A program made the position numbers and the translations under genes. The notes below the pieces were generated by a model that did not search any database, was not told the DNA's origin, and saw only the letters and a list, made by a program, of their open reading frames with translations. This document shows, piece by piece, positions 12,481 through 25,998 of a DNA stretch of 64,000 nt. This stretch comes from Ustulina deusta (Eukaryota > Ascomycota > Sordariomycetes > Xylariales > Xylariaceae), in assembly GCA_023159155.1 (NCBI GenBank), contig JAJNNX010000007.1, forward strand, positions 992,001 through 1,056,000. The letters are read 5' to 3'. The stretch's first letter is position 1, and every line of letters starts with the position of its first letter.

Positions 12481-15050
12481 TTTAAATTTTTAAATTTTTT
12501 TATTAGCTATTATTTTTATAAGCTATTTTTAAAAATTTTTAAATTTGTTTTAGGCTAATAAATAAATAAAATAATAAAATATTATAGCATTATTTTATAG
12601 ATTAATTACTAAGTTTTTTTGTTTAAAGTATAAAAAAATACTAGTTTTATTAGTATTAAAAAAATTAGCTATGTTATAAAATTCTAGCGGAATATTTTTA
12701 AAATTAGTATAATTCTTTTTAGTTTTTAATTTTTTTAACTAAAAAAGTTCAAAAAAATATATAATAGCTTAATAATATTTCTTATTTTTATAAGCTTTAA
12801 CAAATTAATAAACTATAACTAACTTAAAATATTTAAGCTTTAAGCTATAAAACTAGCAATTTGAACTCAAATTAAATATAATTTTTTAGTCTTTTAATAT
12901 AGTTTAAAAAAAAGCACTAGACTTTTTTTAACCGATTATTTCGGTTAATAGTAATATAGGTATACCAAAATTTTTAAGTTACCCCATAGCTATTAGTAAG
13001 TTTATAAGTAACCTAATAAACGCTATAACTAAAAAATCTATTTCTAGCAATATATTATAAAGCATAAGTATAAAATAGAGCTTTTTTTAGTTTATTATAT
13101 AAAACAAAAATATAACTAATATAATTATATTTAGTATAAAAATCTAAATTAATAAATATTTTTAATAAAAGTTTTTTTAAGCTAATAAAATAAATATTAT
13201 ATAAAGTATAAAATCGATATAAAATAAATATAAAAAGCTATAGTTTTAGTTTAGGTTTTATAGCTAAAATTAAAACTACTTTTTGTTTTTTTAATTATTA
13301 TTTAAATATTTATTAAAATATACTAAAAAATTATATAAATAATTTTAGTCCAAATAATAGTTATTTTTTTATAAATAATAAAATATATTAAAGTTTTTTT
13401 ATTTTTAATTTAACTAAATTTTTTAAATCTAACATTTTTGATTTTTTAGTAAGTATTACTAGTTAGGTTTTTTATAGTTATAACTAATATAACCTATTTT
13501 TTTATAATTAAAACAAAAAAAGATCTAAATATTACTATTTTGCTGCAGGCAATTATTAGGGTTATTTTATAGCTATTTTTAAAATATATTAAAAATATAT
13601 TAATTAAAATATTTAAAAAATAATAATTTTTTAAATATATAATTATTAAAAGGTTGCTAATTTAAATAAGGTTGCTTTAGCTAGTTATAATACTAACAAT
13701 TATTTTAGCTTTAAATTATATTATAGTACTTTTAGCCTTAAAAAAAATAATCCTTATTATTAAAATATTTCTGCTTAAAAAAGCTTTAGTATTATTGCTA
13801 ATTTTAAGGTTTATTAATATTAGTTCGGTTAGTATTTAAACGTAAAAATTTTTATTAAAACTTTATAGCTTTAAAAACAAAAGTTATTAGTTTTTAATAA
13901 TGTTATATTATATTTACTATTACTAATTTTTTTTAAAATAATAAATTATTAAAATTTATAATTTTTCATTAAAGCAGATCGGTTAGTTTTTAATAATATA
14001 ATATAGCTTTTTTATTATTGCTTTGTTATTTTTTTTAAATTTTAATTTAAAACAAATATTAATCAAATATTTTAAAGTTTTAATTAGCTTATTATTAAAC
14101 TTTTTTTAACTACTAGCTAATATTTATAACAAAAAAAGTTAATTAGCAAATTAAAGTTTTAGTTTAATTAATAAAAGTTTTTTAATTAGATTTATAAAAA
14201 AAACAATCCTAGTATATTTTTTTTTTAAAAAAGACTTAATACTAGTTTTTGCAATCCTAGTTTATTTTATTAACTATATAAATAATTTAAGTCTAAGCTT
14301 ATTAGAACTTTTTTTATAAACTTTTAAATATAGATTTTAGTTTTTTAATTTATTTAATCTATTAGTTATAAATAAACTATATAATAAACAAAAAATATTT
14401 AAATTTTAAAAAGCAACTAAAGTTAATATTTAATTTTTTATTATTATTATAATATTTATAATAATAAAATAATTAATAGTTAGGACTACTTAAATCTAAC
14501 TTATTAAATAATAATAATAAAAATAAAAAAATAAATAATAAACTAGAATTAAAAAAGTTATATTATTTTTAGTGCTAATTTTTATGTTCCGGGTAAAAAA
14601 TATAAAAAAAATATAAAAAGTTAAAAAATTTAAAGTTTTTTAGATCTTTAGTTTTTTTTTAATACTTATATTTTTTAAGTTTTTGTTTTAATATTAATTT
14701 GAATACGTTTATAAGTTAAAATCCCTTTAATCCAGAAATAGGTTATTTTTATTTTTTTAACTATTTATTTATTTTTTTAAGTTCTGCTTTAAGCTAAATA
14801 TTTTATTATAATAAAAATTAGTTAGCACTTTTAAGTTATAAAGTACTATTATTATTTTAGTAACTAAATATTAAACTACTACTAAGCTCTAATTTTTAAT
14901 TTTTATCTATAAAAAAATTAGTATAGCTTTATTAGCTATTTATAGCTAATTTATTTTTTTTAGAAAATATTAATCTAGTTAATAATCCAGGTTTTTTAGG
15001 AGCTATTATATAAATATATTATAAATAATTTTAAAAAAAAGCTTTAAAAT

Positions 15051-15229
15051 TATTATAAATAGGAAGTTTATAAGGTTAGGTACAATATATAAAAAGATAA
15101 GTTATATATTTAGTAAGGTTGGCTTATAAAACTAAAGCTTGTAAAAAGAAGATTTTCTATCGAAATGGGTGCGGACATAGTATATATACATAGTGAGTGT
15201 GCACCGGTCCTAGTATGCCAGGCATAACA
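15051..15229. repeat. Right LTR of second-family element
   Basis: It begins TATTATAAATAGG (TGTT changed to TATT by one G-to-A) and ends GGCATAACA directly before the CAAAT duplication. Confidence 0.93.
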
Positions 15230-15234
15230 CAAAT

Positions 15235-18200
15235 ATAATATAAATTTAAAACAAATAACGCTTAAGTTTTAAGTTAAGTTATAACTTTTTAAATAAACTT
15301 TTTTTAAACTATATTTAGGTTAAATTTAACTTTAACTTTTTTATAACTAGAGTTTTTTGCTAAATTCCTATAAGCTACTATATATTTTTGCTATATATAT
15401 AGTATTATAATAATAATTAAAATATAGTATATTTATATAATTATTAAGCTAGATTTTATATATAAATATATTATAATAAAAAAGCAAGCTTTATTTATAT
15501 TTAGTTTTTTTAATATTAAAACGTTTTAAAACTTAAAGCTTTTTGTTTATTAATATTTTATAGTACTATTTTATTACATTAAAAAACTAATAGCTTAATA
15601 ATTTTAAATTTCTTTTGTTTATCTTTATATTATAAATATATTAAGCAGTACTATAGCAAAAGCTATAGCTTATATATATATTATAGTTAATACTTAAGCA
15701 GATCAACCTATTTTAGAATATATTCTTTGCCTAGGTTTTTATAAAAACACTATATATAAATTAAAATAATAATAAATAATCTATAATATAAGTTAATATA
15801 TTTCTTTAGTTTAATAGTTTGCCTATATAAACTATTAAGCAAGCTAGTTTTTTTGTTATACTTAATACTACATAGACCCTAAAGCAATTTTTATTTGTTT
15901 TTATACTATAAAAAAATACCTAAAAATATAATCTATCCTATATTAGTTATATTACTAACTTTAAAAAGCCTAACGTATACTATTTTTAAAAGTTATCCAA
16001 GTTAAAATTATTATAAATAATTTTTCCTAAGCAAAAAAAGCTATGCTATGCTATAATAAACGTTATATTAGCTGCTAATATATTATATAGGTCTTTATTA
16101 GCTATAGCTATTTTTAATACAAGTTTAGCTAATATTAATTTTATAACTAGATTTTTTTTTAAAGTTCTTTATTTATAAAAAAATAAATATATTATGCTTT
16201 AGATTAAGCAACAAATATAAAAGCTTTTAAATATTAATATATCTAATATAAAGTTAATATAAACCAAACATAATACAAATATATACAAACTTATTAATAA
16301 GTTTTAAATTGCTTTTTAAAAAAGACTGTATGCTCTATTGCATATATAAAAAGCTAATATTTAAAGCAATACAAGCTAAACTATTATGTTCTAGCTTAAA
16401 CATTATATTTTATATATTTTTATTATTAATTTATAGTTTTTTTATATTAATTCTGCTAGGCCAGCATATACTAAACAAATATATAAATCCTTATAATACT
16501 AGCTATATAAATTCATTCTATTTTAAAAATATAAAGTTAGCTAGCCTTTAATAAGTTCTACTAGTTAGAACATAGGTTAGTAATTATAGCAAAATCAGCT
16601 CAAAAAAATATATTTATTAGTCCGTTATTTAAAAAGGTTATTTAGCAGACTTAAAAAGAGATATTTTAGTATACTACAAATATAAAAAATTTTTAGAACA
16701 AGTCTAAAAAAAGCAAATTTTTTATTAATATATTAATTAATTTTTTTTAGGCTGTTATATTATTAATATAAATTATTACTACGCTTAACTTTTAATATAT
16801 ATATTAATATATAAACATTAGTTAGATTATAATAGTTTTAAATATATTAATATTTAAGTTTGTTTTAATATTAAAGCAAAAATAAACAAAAGTTTATAAC
16901 TTTAAAATAGGGAAATTCTTATACTAAAATCCTATTACTAGGCTTTTTTTATACTAAAAGCTACTAAAGCTTATTTTTAATATATTTATAATTTATATTT
17001 ATTAAAAAATAAATTTTATTAAAATTGCTTAATAAGTTATATTACTATTTAAAGTTTTATTTTATAAATATAAAAAGAATATAAAACATATATATTTAAA
17101 ATATAAAAAATAAGCTTTATATATATAAAAAAAACAATTTTTTTAAAAAAACTACTAATAAACAAAAGCTTAAATAACCCAAAATTTATTCGATTTTGCA
17201 ATAAAAAAGGCATAGTTTTTTAAATATTTTAAATATATTTTTATTAACTTTAGTTAGCTTTATTTTTAATAGCTAAACCTATATTAAAATTATATTAATT
17301 TTAATTTTAAAAATTTTAAAATATATATTTTCGTTATTTTTTTTGTTTAATATAAAACCTAATATGTTTAAAAACTAATTATATTTCTAATAAACTATTT
17401 ACATATAGTTTTGCTGGGCTAGAAAGATTATAAATATAAAATTGTCTAAATAATATATAATATATAAAAAAAAAGTAATGCTTTTAGTAATTAATAAAAG
17501 CTTTTTATAAAAAGGTTAAAAATAAAAAAAATAGTCTAAAGACCGAAAAAAAAACAGTTTTTTTATTCGAAACTAAAAAGCTAGCAGTACAAATATATTA
17601 CTAGGATTAAATAAAACATATTTTTTAAGTTCTTTTTAATTAAAATTGTTTTTTTATTTAATATTTAAACTATTTTAAATATTTATTAAATAATTAAATA
17701 TTTAAAAGCTATATATTTAAGGCATATTAAGTTATTTATTAATTTAACTTTAAAAAAAAACAAATAGTAAATTTGTTATTAGCTTTTATTTAACTTAAGG
17801 ATTAGGCCTAGTAGTAAGTATAATAGGCCTAAAAAGTCAAACATTTTTAAGATCTAGTTTAAAACTAAATCTAATACGATTTAAGTTTTAATTATAAAAT
17901 AGTTTTTGTTTATAAAATAAAAGTTATTAAATTAGCTTAGTTTTAAAAGTTTTAAATATTTAAAGAGCGTTCTATACTATAGTATTCTAAAAAGTATATT
18001 TTTTAGGTTGTATAAGTATTATTAAAAGATTATCCGCTAATAATTAAAGCAAAAGAAAAACAAAAATATAATTAAAATAAAACTATTTAAATTATATATA
18101 TTAAAAATTAGGACTAAGTTTGCTAATAGTTTTAGCAAAAAAAATAGTATATTTTATATTATTTAAATAATAATTAAAATATTTAAATTTGTTATATTAT

Positions 18201-19088
18201 TAGAGTATATTTAATCTAGAACTAATAGAACTAGCTAGTTAACCTATAGCTAAAAAACAGCCGCCTTGCCCTATGCTTTTTTATTAGTACAGGTTAGTCC
18301 TTTATATGCTCTACTGCAATATATATAAATATGTTTTTAATAGCACAAAAAAAAACCTAAAATATAGTTATAAATAGAATTGTTCTAATAGTTATATATT
18401 TTATTTTTAGTATAGCTTTTTAATAAATATAATTTAGTTTTTAGCGTTTTAGTAAAATATTTAATATAATAAAATAGCTTTAGTACTAAAACATTTAAAT
18501 AAATACTTTTTTAATTATAGTTTTGTTTTATTTATAAAATAGCTATATAAAAAATTAATAAATAATATTTTATTTGGGCTAATATAAACTTAATAATTTA
18601 TTTTAGTTTATAAATTGCTATTAATTTATATATAATATATATAAAATTGTTTATTACTAAAGCAATATATTAAGATTTTTTAAATAAATAATAATATATT
18701 ACTATAAATATTAAAAAATAATATATTTATATTATAATATTGCTTTTATATATTTAAGGTTTTAAAATAACAATTTATATTATAATAGTGCTACTTTAGC
18801 TAATATAAAATATTATTATTATATTTAATGCATATTTGCTGCCTATTTATAGCTTAATTAAGTTTATTAGTTTAAAATTGTTTTAATAAATTATTATAAT
18901 TTATTTTTAATTAATACTATAAAACTAGTTTATTATTATTTAAATAAATAAAAATAATTTATATAATTTAAAGTAATTATTATTATTATTTATACTGCTT
19001 ATATAAAATATACCTATTACTATTATTATTTTTGCTAAAGTATAATATTATATTTTTTTTTTTATAATTAAAAAGTTTTAAAAATATA
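15235..19088. other. AT-rich degenerate repeat DNA between LTR elements
   Basis: No intact frame of significance is present. The composition is as in the neighbouring RIP-mutated elements. The only recognisable trace is a possible reverse-transcriptase fragment on the minus strand near 17220-17470, listed separately. No LTR pair or terminal inverted repeat delimiting a whole element was found here, so it may be an older truncated insertion. Confidence 0.5.
17220..17470 (-). pseudogene. Possible reverse-transcriptase fragment
   Basis: On the minus strand around 17439-17455 the translation reads YYLDNFIFI, where retroelement reverse transcriptases have YLDDILIFS, so one catalytic Asp may have become Asn. 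Downstream residues LNILGFILNKK loosely fit the following conserved segment of some fungal Gypsy enzymes. There are many stops. The match is short in a low-complexity background, so this is tentative. Confidence 0.35.
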
Positions 19089-19093
19089 TAGTA

Positions 19094-19330
19094 TGTCACG
19101 ATCAGTTAAGTAAAGCTTCTATAGCTAGTTTATTAATATTATAAACAAAGACTTTAAGCTAAAAAAAAAAGAAAGAAAGAAAAAAAGTCAGAGTTTATAA
19201 AATAGGTAGATATAGACTCTATATATATAGCTATAAAGTTATAAGTTAGTCCGTATATAGATTTTTTATTTTATTGCTATATAGGTCTAAAGTTTTTATA
19301 AGTTTTGCTAAAACTATATTAATTATTATA
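19094..19330. repeat. Left LTR of copy 2
   Basis: It begins TGTCACGATCAGTTAAG, probably the closest to the ancestral LTR terminus in the window, and ends ATTATTATA. It is co-linear with 1384-1624. Confidence 0.88.
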
Positions 19331-22300
19331 CTATTTTTTTTAAAACTAAAAGTTTAAATATAGTTTTAATTTAAAATTATTAATAATGCTAGGTTTGTAT
19401 AGCTTTTTTATATTATATTGTTTTATTATTATTTTTATAATTATTTATAAATTTGTTAGTTATTGCTATATATATTTATTTTTATAATTTTATAAAAAGT
19501 TTAAAAGTTTTTTTATAAGTTTTATAAAATTAGTTAAGTTTAATTAGTATATTTTTAAAATTTTAGGTTATATATTAAGTATTATTAAAATTGTAGCTTT
19601 TTTAAGCAACTTAGTATTATAGTTTTTTATTTTTTTTATATATTTTTAATTGTTTAATTTATTTAATTTTAAATTTTGTTTTATTATTAATATTTTTAGC
19701 TAGAAGTAATAATTAGATTTATTAAAATAAAAAGTTATTGCTTACTTTTTATAATTAGTTAGTATAGAATAGGTTTTTTATTTTATAAAAGTTCAATAAA
19801 TTAAAAATATAACTAAACTTTTGTTTTTTTAGGATTTTAAAAAGTCTAACCGATTAGAAGTTTAATTTAGTAGTTAATACTTATATTACAAAGCTTTTTT
19901 TTCTTTTAAAAACTTTATTTTTTATTTTAAAATTTATTAATCGTTTTTTTTTATTAGTTTATAGCTTGTATTATTTTTATACAAAGGTTGCTATATTATA
20001 TATTATTTTTTAAATATTTTAGGTTTAGCGGACTAGTTTAAGCGCTTATTGTTTAGTATTAAAATTTATAAGAGTTTTATTAATATTTATTATTAGAAAG
20101 TTTTATGTTTTAATTTTTATTATTATTTTTTAGGTTTAAAACTAGTAAGTATTACTAAAGCAGTACTTAATACTTATAAAATTATTAATTATTACTATAA
20201 ACTTAAAAATAAATAGTTCTATATTATTTAATATTTATATGTTTAATATATTAAGAAATTTATATAAACTTTTGTAATATTATATAACTAGTAATTTTAT
20301 AATGTTTATTTTTTTGCTAAGTGAAGTTATAATTAGATAGCTAAACTTGTTTATAAATATTTATATATAGTTATAATTTTATTAGTTAAATAATATATTT
20401 TTATTATTTATTATTATATATTGTTATATTATTGCTAATATAAATAATAAATAAAAAAAACTAAAAGTTTTGTTTTATAGTATTTTGTTTTTTTTATAGT
20501 TATAACAATTATATATATATTATTTATAATTATATTTTAAGTAAAACTAATAATATTTTTGTTTTAATATTTTAATTATTTTATATTAATTTTAGTATAC
20601 AATAATTAAGGATATATAAGCTTTTTAAATTAAAGCTATATAAAAAAAAATAGTTTTATTTAAAGTAATTTTAAGTATATATAGCTTTTTATTTTTATTT
20701 TTTAGATTTTATAGCTAGTTTTTTTGTTTAATTAGGTTTATTAGGTTAGGTTTTTAAAAAGTATTAAATAAAAAGTCTATAATTAATATAAGACTTAGTA
20801 TTTTATTAGACAGAACTAATATTATTTTTTTTTTTTAGCTTTTTTAGTTTTAATTATAAAAAGTTTAGCTATTTTTTTAATAAAGCATTAATTATTATAT
20901 TTTTTTGTTCTAGTTAGTATTAAAAAATAATATTAAAATTTAATAAAAAGTTAGCTTAATATATTTATTATATTAATAAAATCTATTTATTTAAAAAGTA
21001 TAATAAAGCTTAATAATTAGTTATTATAAAAAATTTAGTTCTAAAGAGCTCTAGGTAGTAATATTTTAAAGTTTATATTATTATTAAAAGTTTATAGTTT
21101 TAAATTAAATAAGTTTTTTTTATTAATATTATTGTTTTAAAGAAATACTTTATAAGTTTTTAGGTTATATTTTTTTATTATTGCTAAATAACTTTTTTTA
21201 TTATATTATATAAAATATTTATTCTTATTTATATTAGTTAGCTAGGCCTAAAAAAAGCTAAAATAAATGCTTTATATATTAGTAGTTTTATATATTTAAA
21301 AGCTTATTTTTATTTTAGTTCTATTATAAATAGTTTATTTTTTTTAATAGTTAATTTAAAAAAGCGGCAATTTTATTAATATAATAAATAAATATATAAA
21401 TATAATTATAAAGCTTAAAAAATAACTAAATTAATTTAGTATTTTTAAAACTATTAAAGTTTTAATTTAGAATTGCTTAAACTTTTATAAAATTAATTCT
21501 GATTTTTATTTTAGTTTTTATAATTATTTTTAAATAATTAATAATAAATATATTAAAACAAGATTTTTTAATATTTTTTTAATATTTAGTTTAATATAAG
21601 CAGTAGATTATTTTTTTATAATAGGTCTAGTACTATTTTTTAGTTTTAAAATAAATTAAAATATTATTTATATAAATATTTGCAAATTTGTTTAAAAGTT
21701 TTTAAATTTATATATTAATAAAAGCTTATTATTAAACAGGTTTTATTTTTTTATAAATTTAAAAAAAAAAATAGTATAATTTTATAATTAATAATAATTA
21801 ATAAAAAGCTTTAATAATATTTAGTTTTATAAAATAAATAAAATTATAATAATTAAATATAGTATTACTAATATTTAAAGCTAATATAATTTAGTTTTTC
21901 AAATATATATTTTTTTATTAGTAATTAATTTAAATTTAAATATAAATAAAATAAAAATAATATTTAGGTTTATATTTTATTTAATAAAATTTATAGCTAG
22001 CAGTTTATTTATAAAATTTTTTTTAAATAAAATAAATTATATAAAAATTTAATATTAATAAAGCTTAAAGATATATTTTTTATTATTAAGTTTTAGTATT
22101 ATATTAAATCTTAGTTATAATAGTAGTAAAATTTTAGATTTTTTTTAAAAAAAAAATCTTTTTAAATATAATAAATAAAAAAATAAAAAGCTTTATATTA
22201 ATTTTATATATTTAAAAGTTTTTTTTTTTAAAGTATTATATAAACTTTTTTTGTTTTAAGTTTAAAAGTTTTAAGTTTTTTTTATATTTTTTTAATTTTA

Positions 22301-23428
22301 GTTATTTCTAAAATAATTATTTTGTTTTTAAAAAATTGTTTTAATATTTAATAATATTTTTTTAATGTTTAATTATATTAATTAGTATTTTTTTATATTT
22401 TTAGGTTCATATTTTATTATTTATCATTATTAGCAAAAGTTAAACTAATAAAAATAAATGATTTAGCTAGATTAATTATTATTTTTACGTTTTTATTAAA
22501 ATATTTTATTTTATTAATTATTTAATATTAATAATAATATTATAATTAAAATTAATAATTCAAAATATTTAATTTTTAAATTATTAATTATTAATTTTTA
22601 TAATATATATTAAATATTTATAAATTTTATTAATTATTTTATTTTAGTAGTTATAAAATTTTTAAAGTTTAATTAAATAAATTATTTTTATTTTTAATTA
22701 TTACTTAATTTATTATATAAATTTATAGCTAATTATTAAAAAAATATAAGTTTTAGTATTATATAAAGCTAAAACTTTTATTTTAATATATTTAATTTAT
22801 AATTAAATAATTATTATAAAAATAATTTATTTATTTTAACTATATATTTTAGTTAAAATAAATAAAAAAATTAAAAAAAAAATTTTTATTAATTTTATTT
22901 GTTTTTTAAGTTAAATAAACTACTAGAGCTATTTTTATTATAGTTTTTTTTTATTAATTAAATATTTAAAACTTTAAGCTTTTAGTTAAAATAAATAATT
23001 AATATAATTTTTTTTTTTTATAAATAAAATAAGTTTTATTATTTTAATAAGCTTTTTTTTTTTTTATAATTAATGTTTATTTTAATTATTTTAAAATAAA
23101 TATTTTAGAACTTTTAAAATTAACTAAAAATTAGTAAGCAAGTTTATTAAAAATTTAATTATTTAAGTTAGATTTTTGTTTAATTAAGCTAATAAGTTTA
23201 GTTTATTAATAGTTTTTATAAGTTTATTTAATATTATATATTAATTTAATAATTTTATTAATAAATAATTTATAAAAAATATTTAAATTTATAAAAATTT
23301 TATATAAATTTTTTTTTAAGTTTATATAAAAATAATTTTATAATTTTTATTTTTATTATAATTTAATAAATTAATATTTTTAAATTAAACTATTAAATAT
23401 AACAATAAATTTATTAATATTTTTATTA

Positions 23429-23490
23429 ATATAAGACACAAGCTAATTGCTAACACAAGTTAATTGCTAACTTTTTTGCATTTTTATACG
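23429..23490 (+). repeat. Left terminal inverted repeat
   Basis: It starts ATATAAGACACAAGC, where the right arm's complement reads ACGTAGGACACAAGC. Within the arm, ACACAAGCTAATTGCTA is followed directly by ACACAAGTTAATTGCTA, a 17-bp direct repeat that could be a double transposase-binding site. Confidence 0.9.
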
Positions 23491-23519
23491 CTTTTTTTTT
23501 AATTACTATTTTTATAACC

Positions 23520-25040
23520 AATAATAATAGCACTTTCTTGGAACAAAGCAGACTTGCAGCTTATATTAGAAGCTTTTAATTGCAACAAAAAATTAACTAT
23601 TAATTATACAGCACAAATTTACAATATTCTTTGTATAACTTTTCGCAATTAGTGCGCTAGCAAACAAACCTAACAAATATTTATTATATAATATTAAAAA
23701 TTAACCGAACTTAAAAAAAATATTATTATATAATATATTATAAACTTAGTTTTATAATTTTTTTTGCTTTAAATAAATAGTATTAAAAATATAGCTAATC
23801 AACTATTATATAAATATAATATACCTAAGGTTAATATTAATTAGGCTTTAAACTTTATATAATAATATTTTATACTTAAAATATATTTTAATTAAAAAAT
23901 TAATTACTAGTAAATCTTTTATAAAAATTCTATTATATATAATAAATAGTTTAAGTTTATATAAAATATAATAACTAAATATAATATTTTAAAAAAAAAC
24001 ATTTATAATTTTAATAAAATAAGCTTTATAATAAACTAAATCTTATTTAACTAGTATAAACAATTAAAGGCTATTTAGCTAAGCAATTATAAATAATTAA
24101 TTATTATTTAAAATATTAGTTTATATAGCTATATAGTTCCGCTATATATTATTTTAGTAAACAAAACCTATTTTTTGTTTTAGTATACTAACAACTAATT
24201 ATTATATAATTAAAGAATTATAGTTATAAAAAATAACTAAACAATAAATAAACAAAGTCTAAATTAGATTAATTATTTTAATTTATATATAGCTAGTTAT
24301 ATAAAAGGTATTTATTGTTTATTAATTCTTAATAGTTATAAAAGCTACTATTTAACTAATTTTAAACTATATTGCAAAAACTATAATATTATTACTTTTT
24401 ATATGCTTGCTTATTTATTATACTAATTTTAATTTTTTAATATTAGTTATTTTAGCTTATTAAAATATTTATATATAAAAAAAATCAATAATTTAATATA
24501 AATATATATTATTTATATTACTAAAAAGGATTTTTTTATTATATTTTATAAAATATATAAAACTTTTATAATAAAATCTAATATTTAAAAAAGTTTTAAA
24601 AGTACTAAATTAATGCTATATAATCTAAAACATATATTTTTTTAGCTTAAAGTCTAATTGCTAACTAAAACACTTTTTAGATTATCTAATAAATTTTTAG
24701 TTTTTTAGTAATTAAAAACTTTATATAATATAACTAATATATAATTATAAACTAAATATATTAAAAATAAAATTATATAATATTAAAATAACTTATTAAA
24801 TATTATTTTAAATATTATTAATTATATTATAAAAAATATAATATTACTTATATATAAGGTTATATTATTAAAAAGAAAAATTGCTAAACTTTATATAACA
24901 AATAAAATGCTTAGCTAATATTACTATACAAAAAAAAAACATATATAGAATAAAAAGTTACTTATTATATAGAAAAAACAAGATTTTAAAACCGAACAAG
25001 CTATTAAAAAGCAAATAATAAAAGAAGTGCAGCAAAGTAG
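23520..25040 (+). pseudogene. Pogo/Fot1-family transposase pseudogene
   Basis: Reading through stops on the plus strand gives segments typical of fungal pogo-like transposases. An N-terminal helix-turn-helix region ends in KLTELKKNIII. Later come KYNILKKNIYNFNK (family: KYGIxEEDIYNFDE) and CLLILNSYKSYY (family: LLILDGHxSH). The first and second catalytic Asp codons (24013-24015 and 24331-24333) now encode Asn, each by a G-to-A change. Numerous stops make it inactive. The ends are approximate. Confidence 0.8.
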
Positions 25041-25205
25041 TTATTATATAAAAGGGGGTATATTGCACGTATAATAATATAGAATATATAGTAAGCCTAG
25101 GTATAACTTGCGCATTTGTTAAAATGCTATAAAAATATTTAGCAACAATATTTCTGATTAGATCTAATTGATTTTTTGTGTTATAGTTGAATTATTTGAC
25201 TTATA

Positions 25206-25267
25206 CGTACGAAAGTGCAAAAAAGTTGGCAATTGACTTGTGTTAGCAATTAGCTTGTGTCCTACGT
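25206..25267 (-). repeat. Right terminal inverted repeat
   Basis: Reverse complement of the left arm. It ends GTGTCCTACGT before the TA duplication. It is nearly free of RIP-type changes compared with the left arm and keeps the internal 17-bp direct repeat. Confidence 0.9.
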
Positions 25268-25998
25268 TAGTTTTATATATATAAATTTAAAATATTTTAT
25301 AAATAATAATTGCTTAGTTAAAATTATAATAAATTATTAATAAAATTTAAATTATTTTAATAATATTATTAAATAGTTTTTTAATTAAATAAAAATATAT
25401 TTTTATTAATTTTTTAGTATATTTTTTTAATTAGTTTATAATATATTAAAATTAGTTATTTTTAGTTTAAAATATAATAATATTTCTATTTAGTTTTTTT
25501 ATTAGTTTATAAACCTAATTATTAAATAAAGCTTTATTTTTTATAAATTTATTAAAATTAGTTTTTTATATTTTAGTTTTTTTAATATAAGTAAAGTTTA
25601 AAATATTAAAAAATAAACTAATAAAATAAAAAACAAATAAAATAATAAAACTAAAAAATTTAAAATTAATATTTTTAAATATATTTTTTATTATTAAATT
25701 ATAGTCATTTTTTAAAAATACTAAAATAAGCGTATTAAAAAATTAATTTTTTTTTTATTAAAAAAGTTCTGCTAGAACTAACGTAAAATTATAGGCTTAT
25801 ATAGCTATAATATTTGCTAATATATTTTTAAATATATTACTTATTTTAAGTTGTTTTAGTTTTAGTTTAGATTTTGCTTTTTTAAGTTTTGATTTTTTGA
25901 TTTTTTTACATTTTTTTTTAAGTATTAGTTTGCTTGAAACGTTTATAAAAAATTTAATATTTAAATTTTTTTTTTTTTTTTATAAAAAAAAAACTTTT

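Larger units (their letters stand above)
7633..15229 (-). mobile_element. RIP-degraded Ty3/Gypsy LTR retrotransposon, second family
   Basis: A complete element of 7,597 bp with 179-bp LTRs (7633-7811 and 15051-15229), ending CCAGGCATAACA, and a perfect 5-bp target duplication CAAAT (7628-7632, 15230-15234). The LTRs align without gaps and differ only by transitions, about 19 by my count. The minus strand carries a decayed reverse transcriptase (around 12000-12480) followed by a decayed integrase (around 10490-10710). This RT-before-IN order defines Ty3/Gypsy. A polypyrimidine tract with long T runs lies at about 8180-8330. No intact frame survives. Confidence 0.9.
23429..25267 (+). mobile_element. 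Fot1/pogo-type (Tc1/mariner superfamily) DNA transposon, nested and RIP-degraded
   Basis: Inverted repeats of 62 bp (23429-23490 and 25206-25267) bound 1,839 bp, with a TA duplication (23427-23428 and 25268-25269). The homologous uninterrupted site in copy 1 (about 5950-5970) has a single TA, which confirms the insertion point. The arms differ only by transitions, and the left arm carries the mutated states. Fot1-type elements are about 1.9 kb with inverted repeats of tens of bp and TA targets, so size and ends fit. A stop-riddled pogo-type transposase lies inside on the plus strand. Confidence 0.9.
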
